Both the position numbers and the translations under genes were made by a program. The notes under the pieces were generated by a model. It did no database searches, was not told where the DNA came from, and worked only from the letters and a program-made list of their open reading frames with translations. Below, in pieces: positions 1 through 4,041 of a stretch of DNA of 5,090 nt (position 1 is the stretch's first letter; the number at the start of each line of letters is the position of its first letter). The DNA is from Actinomycetes bacterium (lineage in GTDB: Bacteria; Actinomycetota; Acidimicrobiia; Acidimicrobiales; RAAP-2): contig JAJYWG010000374.1 of assembly GCA_021791615.1 (NCBI GenBank), forward strand, positions 1 through 5,090. The letters are read 5' to 3'.

Positions 1-27
1 GACTGGGAGACGACAGCACATCGCCTC

Positions 28-56
28 TTGTCGCGCGGGGGTCGCGGCCGTAGCAT
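28..56 (+). promoter_or_regulatory. Probable promoter of the E1/lipoyl operon
   Basis: A -35-like TTGTCG (28-33) lies 17 bp upstream of a -10-like TAGCAT (51-56), which fits the actinobacterial TANNNT pattern. Transcription would start near 62-64, inside the tandem repeat that follows, leaving a leader of about 65 nt before the ATG at 129. The -35 matches the TTGACA consensus at only four of six positions, so this is a reading of spacing and position rather than a strong match. No other good promoter was seen in the first 128 bases. Confidence 0.35.
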
Positions 57-73
57 CCGAATTATCCGAATTA
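55..73. repeat. Perfect 9-bp tandem direct repeat, ATCCGAATT x2
   Basis: ATCCGAATT occurs at 55-63 and again immediately at 64-72, and the period continues one base further (A73). It is AT-rich in a GC-rich setting and sits over the predicted transcription start of the dehydrogenase operon. That position would suit a repressor operator. The repeat is directly visible; the regulatory role is inference. Confidence 0.7.
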
Positions 74-114
74 GTCGACCGTGCGGCGTCCCAAGCGGGG
101 AGCGACGGGTCGGC

Positions 115-122
115 GGAGGAGG
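115..122 (+). promoter_or_regulatory. Ribosome binding site that fixes the E1-alpha start
   Basis: GGAGGAGG lies 6 nt upstream of the ATG at 129, an ideal Shine-Dalgarno arrangement. It favours ATG 129 over the in-frame GTG at 81, which would add 16 mostly Arg/Gly residues not expected in this family. Confidence 0.8.
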
Positions 123-128
123 CGTGCG

Positions 129-1133
129 ATGGCTGTTGTCGCCCAGTCCGACGAGCTGTTGGAAGCGTCGGTGCGCTTGGACCTGTACCGCACGATGGTC
201 CTGATCCGGACGTACGAGGAGCGGATCCGCCAGGAGTACCACGCGGACAAGACGCCCGGGTTCGACATCGGGGCCGGAAAGATCCCCGGGGAGATGCACC
301 TTGCAGCCGGCCAGGAGCCGGTGGCCGCGGGGCTCTGCGCCCATCTGCGACGCTCCGACGCGCTGACCGCCACCCACCGGCCCCACCACCTGGCCATCGC
401 CCACGGCGTGGACCTCGCCAAGATGACCGCCGAGATCTTCGGTCGCGAGGGCGGCCTCGGTCACGGGCGCGGTGGCCACATGCACCTGTTCGACCCTTCT
501 GTCCACTTCTCCTGCTCGGGGATCGTCGCCGAGGGCCTTCCGCCGGCGCTGGGCCAGGCATTCGCCTTCCGCCAGCGGAGCAGCGACGACGTGGCGGTGG
601 CGGTCACGGGCGAGGGTGGCGCCAACCAGGGGGCCTTCCACGAATCGCTGAACCTCGCCGGGATCTGGCATCTCCCGGTGGTCTTCGTGATCGAGGACAA
701 CGACTGGGGCATCTCGGTGCCCCGCCGCGCGTCGACCGCGGTCGCCAGCAATGCGCTGCGGGCCGCTGGTTACGCCATGCCGGGTGAGCGGATCGAGGAC
801 AACGACGTCGAAGCCGTGTACCGGGCAGCGGGCCGCGCGGTTGCTCGGGCGCGCGCCGGCGACGGGCCCTCGCTGCTCGAGGTGCACACGCTGCGGCTGT
901 GGGGGCACTTCGAAGGAGATCCGCAGACCTACCGGCCCGATCTGGCGACGGTCGAAGATGCCGATCCCATTCCGCGCTATCGCCGCCGCCTGTTGGACGA
1001 GGGTGTGGTCGACGATGCAAGAGTCGAGCAGATCGCCGCCGATGCGTCAGCCGAGGTGGACCGCGCCGTCGAGTTCGCCCTGGCCAGCCCGGTACCCGAC
1101 CCGGCCACCGCCGAGTCGTACGTGTTCGCGTGA
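129..1133 (+). CDS. Thiamine-diphosphate 2-oxo acid dehydrogenase E1, alpha subunit (acetoin/pyruvate type)
   Basis: This 334-residue protein is the E1-alpha subunit of a 2-oxo acid dehydrogenase complex; the length is usual for bacterial heterotetrameric E1-alpha. With E1-beta it would decarboxylate a 2-oxo acid or acetoin on thiamine diphosphate in the cytoplasm and reductively acylate a lipoyl domain. Visible motifs are THRPHH (82-87), GGHMHLFD (115-122), the cofactor-binding stretch starting GEGGANQGAFHE (161-172) and ending IEDNDWG (188-194), and WGHFEGDPQTYR (258-269). The last resembles acetoin dehydrogenase AcoA more than classical pyruvate dehydrogenase, where the loop reads like GHSMSDP. 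The usual GDG metal motif is GEG (Glu162), and the usual NN is DN, keeping the ligand Asn191. The start is set by GGAGGAGG at 115-122. The beta-subunit gene follows after 36 nt, so the two are surely co-transcribed. The family is clear; the substrate (acetoin, pyruvate or branched-chain 2-oxo acid) cannot be decided. Confidence 0.93.
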   Translation: MAVVAQSDELLEASVRLDLYRTMVLIRTYEERIRQEYHADKTPGFDIGAGKIPGEMHLAAGQEPVAAGLCAHLRRSDALTATHRPHHLAIAHGVDLAKMTAEIFGREGGLGHGRGGHMHLFDPSVHFSCSGIVAEGLPPALGQAFAFRQRSSDDVAVAVTGEGGANQGAFHESLNLAGIWHLPVVFVIEDNDWGISVPRRASTAVASNALRAAGYAMPGERIEDNDVEAVYRAAGRAVARARAGDGPSLLEVHTLRLWGHFEGDPQTYRPDLATVEDADPIPRYRRRLLDEGVVDDARVEQIAADASAEVDRAVEFALASPVPDPATAESYVFA

Positions 1134-1169
1134 TCGCTGTGCTCGCGCGGGAAGCGTGAAGGAGGAGAG

Positions 1170-2216
1170 ATGACGCTCGTCGAAGAGCCCGCGACCGAAC
1201 CTGCCGGAGTGCCGCCCCGGCGGCTGACCATGGCCAAGGCGATGGTGGAAGGCATCGCCGCCGAGATGGAGCGGGACCCTTCCGTCTTCTACATGGGAGA
1301 AGACGTCGGAGCGTACGGGGGGATCTTCAGCTCGACGACCGGTCTCCTCGAGCGCTTCGGTCCCGATCGGGTGCGTGATACGCCGATCTCCGAGACGGCA
1401 TTCATGGGGTTCGCCACCGGCGCGGCCGTCGAAGGCATGCGACCTGTGGTCGAGCTGATGTTCGTCGACTTCTTCGGCGTCTGCATGGACCAGATCTACA
1501 ACCACATGGCGAAGATCCACTTCGAGTCCGGTGGCAACGTGAAGGTCCCGCTCGTGCTGACGAGCGCCGTCGGCGGCGGCTACTCCGACGGAGCGCAGCA
1601 TTCGCAGTGCCTTTGGGGCACGTTTGCCCACCTGCCGGCGATGAAGGTGGTGATCCCGTCGAACCCGGCCGACGCCAAGGGGCTCATCATCGCGGCGATC
1701 CGGGACGACAACCCGGTCGTCTACCTCTTCCACAAGGGCGCCATGGGCCTGGCGTGGATGTCGAAGACCCGTCGAGCGCTCGGAGACGTGCCGGCCGAGG
1801 CGTACGAGACGCCCATCGGGAAGGCCGCGATCGCCCGGCGCGGCCGCGACGTCACCATCGCGACGGTCTCGCTGTCGGTGCACCACGCGCTCGACGTCGC
1901 GGACGAGCTTGCAGCCGAGGGCATCGAGACCGAGGTGCTCGACCTGCGGTCCCTCGTCCCGCTCGACCGTGATGCGATCTGCGAGTCGGTGGGCCGGACT
2001 GGCCGGCTGGTCGTGGTGGACGAGGACTACCTCTCCTTCGGCATGTCGGGGGAGGTCGTCGCGACCGTCGTCGAGCGGGACCCCTCGATGCTCACCGCCG
2101 CGCCGGTCCGGGTCGCGGTCCCCGACGTGCCGATCCCGTACGCGAGGGCGCTCGAGCAGGCCGTGCTGCCCACGCCCGAGCGAATCCGCTCTGCCGTTCG
2201 CCACGTCATGGCCTGA
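1170..2216 (+). CDS. Thiamine-diphosphate 2-oxo acid dehydrogenase E1, beta subunit
   Basis: This 348-residue protein is the E1-beta (transketolase-like) partner of the upstream alpha subunit; the two form the alpha2-beta2 E1 with the thiamine sites at the interface. The pyrimidine-binding domain fills roughly residues 18-195 and the transketolase C-terminal domain roughly 210-340. Family motifs are MGEDVGAYGGIF (42-53), RVRDTPISE (68-75 region, Glu75 being the expected base that activates the thiamine aminopyrimidine), GAQHSQ (141-146, with the conserved His144) and DLRSLVPLD (258-266). A strong AAGGAGG (1159-1165) lies 4 nt before the ATG, so the start is well supported; the first ~17 residues are a slightly long Pro/Glu-rich extension. 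The lipoyl gene begins only 10 nt after the stop. The protein appears intact, with no missing catalytic residue noticed. Substrate specificity is not readable from the beta subunit alone. Confidence 0.94.
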   Translation: MTLVEEPATEPAGVPPRRLTMAKAMVEGIAAEMERDPSVFYMGEDVGAYGGIFSSTTGLLERFGPDRVRDTPISETAFMGFATGAAVEGMRPVVELMFVDFFGVCMDQIYNHMAKIHFESGGNVKVPLVLTSAVGGGYSDGAQHSQCLWGTFAHLPAMKVVIPSNPADAKGLIIAAIRDDNPVVYLFHKGAMGLAWMSKTRRALGDVPAEAYETPIGKAAIARRGRDVTIATVSLSVHHALDVADELAAEGIETEVLDLRSLVPLDRDAICESVGRTGRLVVVDEDYLSFGMSGEVVATVVERDPSMLTAAPVRVAVPDVPIPYARALEQAVLPTPERIRSAVRHVMA

Positions 2217-2226
2217 CGGGCGAGCC

Positions 2227-2469
2227 GTGTCTCCGTTGGTCGAGGTCCGCTTCCCGCAGCTCTCCCAGGCGGAGCCCGACAAGGCGGGGGTCGTGGCCAC
2301 GTGGTTCGTCGAGGAAGGCGAGACGGTGGGAGCCGGTCAGCTCATCGCCGAGGTGCAGATGGACAAGGTCTCGGCCGAGGTCTCGTCGCCAGCCGGCGGG
2401 GTGGTCCATCGGGTGGTGGCCGAGCAGGAGCCGTTGCACCAGGGCCAGGTGATCGCCACCGTCGGCTGA
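2227..2469 (+). CDS. Stand-alone lipoyl (biotinyl/lipoyl attachment) domain protein
   Basis: This 80-residue protein is a single lipoyl domain and nothing else. It begins like E2 N-termini (VEVRFPQL), continues with the GVVATWFVEEGETV strand-turn region (21-34), and carries the attachment motif QMDKVSAEV with the modifiable Lys47 (codon 2365-2367). It closes with the second half-barrel ending HQGQVIATVG. When lipoylated, it would accept the acyl group from the E1 encoded just upstream. There is no peripheral-subunit-binding domain and no acyltransferase core; the gene stops cleanly, and no continuation of an E2 was seen in the other frames. The GTG at 2227 is chosen because homology begins right after it and it follows the E1-beta stop by 10 nt; its ribosome binding site is weak, suggesting translational coupling. 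A later TTG at 2236 would trim the first strand. Biotin rather than lipoate attachment is possible for this fold, but MDK and the E1 neighbours favour lipoate. Confidence 0.88.
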   Translation: MSPLVEVRFPQLSQAEPDKAGVVATWFVEEGETVGAGQLIAEVQMDKVSAEVSSPAGGVVHRVVAEQEPLHQGQVIATVG

Positions 2470-2509
2470 CCCGGGCAGCGGTGGCCGCCCTCTCGTCGGG
2501 CCATGCGCC

Positions 2510-2538
2510 CCCGGCGGATCCGGGGACGACCCGCCGGG
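2510..2538 (+). terminator. GC-rich hairpin, probable end of the dehydrogenase operon
   Basis: An 8-bp perfect stem, CCCGGCGG (2510-2517) with CCGCCGGG (2531-2538), encloses a 13-nt loop about 40 nt after the lipoyl stop codon. There is no T-run after it, which is common for actinobacterial hairpins but weakens the call. It may simply be a GC-rich chance stem. Confidence 0.4.
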
Positions 2539-2574
2539 AAGACGGGAAGACGGGTAGCGTGGTCGGCGGATCCG
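2512..2574. repeat. 11-bp direct repeat CGGCGGATCCG
   Basis: CGGCGGATCCG occurs at 2512-2522 and 2564-2574, 52 bp apart, both inside the gap between the lipoyl and VOC genes. The first copy overlaps the left arm of the hairpin. The spacing is close to five helical turns. A binding site or a recombination relic are both possible; neither is shown. Confidence 0.55.
2536..2554. repeat. Short 8-bp tandem repeat, GGGAAGAC x2 plus GGG
   Basis: GGGAAGAC at 2536-2543 repeats directly at 2544-2551 and is followed by a third GGG. It lies between the two copies of the 11-bp repeat. A TANNNT hexamer (TAGCGT, 2555-2560) follows directly and could be a -10 for the VOC gene, but no -35 accompanies it. Confidence 0.5.
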
Positions 2575-2585
2575 ACGCCGGCGCA

Positions 2586-2594
2586 GGGAGGTGA
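2586..2594 (+). promoter_or_regulatory. Ribosome binding site that fixes the VOC gene start
   Basis: GGGAGGTGA is close to a full match to the anti-Shine-Dalgarno sequence. Its GGAGG core is 6 nt from GTG 2598 but 15 nt from the in-frame ATG at 2607, so the GTG is preferred. Confidence 0.75.
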
Positions 2595-2597
2595 GCC

Positions 2598-2972
2598 GTG
2601 GTCGCCATGCTGGACCACACGATCGTCGCCAGCCGGGACAAGCATGCCTCCGCCAGCTTCCTCTCCCGGATCCTCGGGCTCGGCCCGCCGGGGACGTTCG
2701 GCCATTTCGTCACGGTCGAGCTCGGCAACGGCGTATCGCTCGACTACGACGACGCCACCGACGTGCCACCCCAGCACCTCGCATTCTTGGTCGGCGACGA
2801 CGAGTTCGACCCCATCTTCGATCGGGTCGAGCGCGAAGGGGTCACCTACTTTGCCGACCCCGGCCATCACCGGCCGGGTGAGATCAACACCAGGGACGGT
2901 GGCCGGGGCTTCTACTTCTCCGATCCCGACGGCCACAACATGGAGGTGCTGACCAGGCGCTACGGGTCCTGA
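2598..2972 (+). CDS. VOC-superfamily metalloprotein (glyoxalase/fosfomycin resistance/extradiol dioxygenase fold), substrate unknown
   Basis: This 124-residue protein is a single-domain member of the vicinal oxygen chelate superfamily, of usual length for a dimer-forming member. Two beta-alpha-beta-beta-beta modules are apparent. The first begins LDHTIVASRDKHAS (5-18) with the helix leading to LSRILGL. The second begins QHLAFLV (59-65) and ends FYFSDPDGHNMEVLT (105-119). The three expected metal ligands are all present at canonical places: His7, His60 and Glu116. A catalytic metalloenzyme is therefore more likely than a metal-free binding protein. The family includes glyoxalase I, FosA-type thiol or water transferases, methylmalonyl-CoA epimerase and extradiol dioxygenases; nothing seen picks among them. 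It lies 128 bp after the lipoyl gene behind a possible terminator and 36 bp before lysR, so it is probably its own unit. Fold confidence is high, function low. Confidence 0.87.
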   Translation: MVAMLDHTIVASRDKHASASFLSRILGLGPPGTFGHFVTVELGNGVSLDYDDATDVPPQHLAFLVGDDEFDPIFDRVEREGVTYFADPGHHRPGEINTRDGGRGFYFSDPDGHNMEVLTRRYGS

Positions 2973-2990
2973 GCGAGGAAGCCGCCCGCT

Positions 2991-3007
2991 CCAAAGCTAT
3001 CCTTTGG
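2991..3007. promoter_or_regulatory. Palindromic candidate operator over the lysR promoter
   Basis: CCAAAG (2991-2996), a 5-bp spacer, then CTTTGG (3002-3007) form a perfect 6-bp inverted repeat. It ends one base before the lysR ATG and covers the presumed -10. A protein bound here would block transcription of lysR, as expected for an autoregulated LysR gene. A related sequence recurs at 3966-3981 before the Fe-S/NrfD gene. The symmetric positions read A-N11-T, not the classical LysR T-N11-A, so the assignment rests on position and recurrence. Confidence 0.55.
2998..3003 (+). promoter_or_regulatory. -10 element for a leaderless lysR transcript
   Basis: TATCCT matches TANNNT and ends 5 nt before the ATG at 3009, placing the transcription start at or next to the A of the start codon. 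No Shine-Dalgarno sequence precedes the ATG, which is what a leaderless mRNA predicts. No convincing -35 was found. Confidence 0.45.
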
Positions 3008-3008
3008 T

Positions 3009-3914
3009 ATGGGCCCGCTGGGCAGTTTCGAGCTGAAAGAGCTGGAGCTGCTGGCGTCGGTGGCGGAGACCGGAAGCCTCGGGCGGGCCGCTGCACGCCA
3101 CGGGCTGACCCAGCCGGCGGTGAGCATGCGGATGACCGCGCTCGAGCGGGCGCTGGGCCTGCGGCTGCTGCGGCGCGACCCGTCTGGTACCCGGCTGACC
3201 GTCGCCGGCGAGGAGGTCGTCGCCAGTGCCCGACGGGTGCTCGCGGCCGCAGGGAACCTCACCGCGGTGGCGATCCGGCTGCGGGAGCAGGACGCGGCGC
3301 ACCTGCGGATCGCCGCCTCCTTCACCGTCGCCGAGCACTTGGCTCCCGCTTGGATCGGCGTGATGCGCACCCGTGCGCCCGAGGCGTCCCTCACCGTCGA
3401 AGTCCTCAACTCCGCCCAGGTGCTGGCAGCCGTCCAACGTCACAGCGTCGACATCGGCTTCGTCGAGGGTCCCGAGCGCGAGGTGCCAGGCCTTGCGACC
3501 GAGACGATCGCTGGAGACGAGCTGGTGGTGGTGGTCTCCCCCCACCACCCGTGGGCAACCCTCGGTCGCCCGCTGGCCGCGGAGGAACTGGCCGGCACCG
3601 AGCTCGTGGTCCGGGAGAGGGGCTCGGGCACCCGGGAGGTGCTCGACGAAGCTCTCGGGGCCTGGGGTGGGACCCGGTCGCGCCTCGAGCTCGGCTCGTC
3701 CGCGGCGCTGCTGGCTGCCGCCCGCGGGGGCGAGGGCCCGGCAGTCCTCAGCCGGTTGGCCGCCTCCGACGACGTGAGCACCGGCCGCCTCTGCGCCGTG
3801 GAGGTCGCCGGCGTCGACCTCACCCGCACCCTGCGGGCAGTGTGGCCCGCCGCAGTCGGGCTCGGGCCTCTGGCCCGACATCTCCTCGAGACCGCCCGCG
3901 ACACCCTCCCCTGA
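3009..3914 (+). CDS. LysR-type transcriptional regulator
   Basis: This 301-residue cytoplasmic DNA-binding regulator has the usual LysR length. The N-terminal winged helix-turn-helix spans about residues 8-66, with the recognition region GSLGRAAARHGLTQPAVSMR (22-41) and the wing segment LLRRDPSGTRLTVAGE (53-68). A linker helix reaches to about 95. The ligand-binding domain begins LRIAASFTVAEHLAPAW (99-115) and includes GFVEG (150-154), a hinge-type ELVVVVSPHHPW (171-182) and RERGSGTRE (202-210), a loop often lining the effector pocket in this family. The effector is unknown. The ATG at 3009 has no ribosome binding site but lies directly after a -10-like TATCCT, so translation is probably leaderless. 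The gene reads toward the Fe-S/NrfD gene, 124 bp downstream, rather than diverging as many LysR genes do. Shared CCAA...TTGG palindromes before both genes suggest that this protein controls itself and the respiratory gene. Confidence 0.93.
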   Translation: MGPLGSFELKELELLASVAETGSLGRAAARHGLTQPAVSMRMTALERALGLRLLRRDPSGTRLTVAGEEVVASARRVLAAAGNLTAVAIRLREQDAAHLRIAASFTVAEHLAPAWIGVMRTRAPEASLTVEVLNSAQVLAAVQRHSVDIGFVEGPEREVPGLATETIAGDELVVVVSPHHPWATLGRPLAAEELAGTELVVRERGSGTREVLDEALGAWGGTRSRLELGSSAALLAAARGGEGPAVLSRLAASDDVSTGRLCAVEVAGVDLTRTLRAVWPAAVGLGPLARHLLETARDTLP

Positions 3915-3963
3915 CCGGGGCCGGACGCTGGAGGGGCGAGCCAGAGGGGCCTTGTGCCTGTCC

Positions 3964-3992
3964 CCCCAAGCGTCGCTTTGGTCACCCCAAGC
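3964..3992. promoter_or_regulatory. Candidate LysR operator cluster before the Fe-S/NrfD gene
   Basis: Three related half-sites lie in the 124-bp gap: CCCCAAGC (3964-3971), GCTTTGG in reverse orientation (3975-3981) and CCCCAAGC again (3985-3992). The first two form an imperfect palindrome, CCAAGC-GTC-GCTTTGG (3966-3981), that resembles the perfect one over the lysR start; read on the minus strand, that one also ends GCTTTGG. The two CCCCAAGC copies are 21 bp apart, two helical turns, so they face the same side of DNA as a LysR tetramer would need. The rest of the gap shows only weak GC-rich pairing after the lysR stop and no clear terminator. Confidence 0.5.
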
Positions 3993-4025
3993 AGGATGGT
4001 CCTAGTCGCGGCAGGTCGACATCCG

Positions 4026-4041
4026 TAGGGTGAGACGGGTG
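4026..4041 (+). promoter_or_regulatory. Start region of the Fe-S/NrfD gene
   Basis: TAGGGT (4026-4031) fits a TANNNT -10 placed 7 nt before GTG 4039, which would give a leaderless start. Alternatively GGTGA (4029-4033), 5 nt from the same GTG, could serve as a ribosome binding site. Both readings point to 4039, but neither is strong. Confidence 0.35.

Noticed and set aside
81..128. GTG 81 as the E1-alpha start
   Set aside because: It would add an Arg-rich 16-residue tail and ignores the excellent GGAGGAGG placed 6 nt before ATG 129.
1909..2226. Extension of the lipoyl protein upstream into the E1-beta gene
   Set aside because: The extra residues are an out-of-frame reading of E1-beta (Ser/Arg-rich); the lipoyl domain starts right after GTG 2227.
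1047..2300. 417-residue open frame on the minus strand opposite E1-beta
   Set aside because: It lies wholly antisense to well-supported genes, its translation is rich in Arg, His, Gly and Asp with no recognisable domain, and long antisense frames are expected in GC-rich codon-biased DNA.
2470..2597. Missing E2 core as a frameshifted remnant after the lipoyl gene
   Set aside because: The other frames across this gap show no subunit-binding or acyltransferase motif, so there is no sign of a broken E2.
2503..2952. 149-residue plus-strand frame overlapping the VOC gene
   Set aside because: It is Ser/Thr/Pro-rich without a domain, and it overlaps the VOC gene that has a strong ribosome binding site and a full metal site.
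2997..3881. 294-residue open frame on the minus strand opposite lysR
   Set aside because: It is a low-complexity composition shadow of the LysR gene; no start context or family motif was seen.
3904..3935. CCCTCC/GGAGGG pairing around the lysR stop as a terminator
   Set aside because: The loop is about 20 nt, the stem is 6 bp of low-complexity sequence and no T-run follows; not convincing as a terminator.
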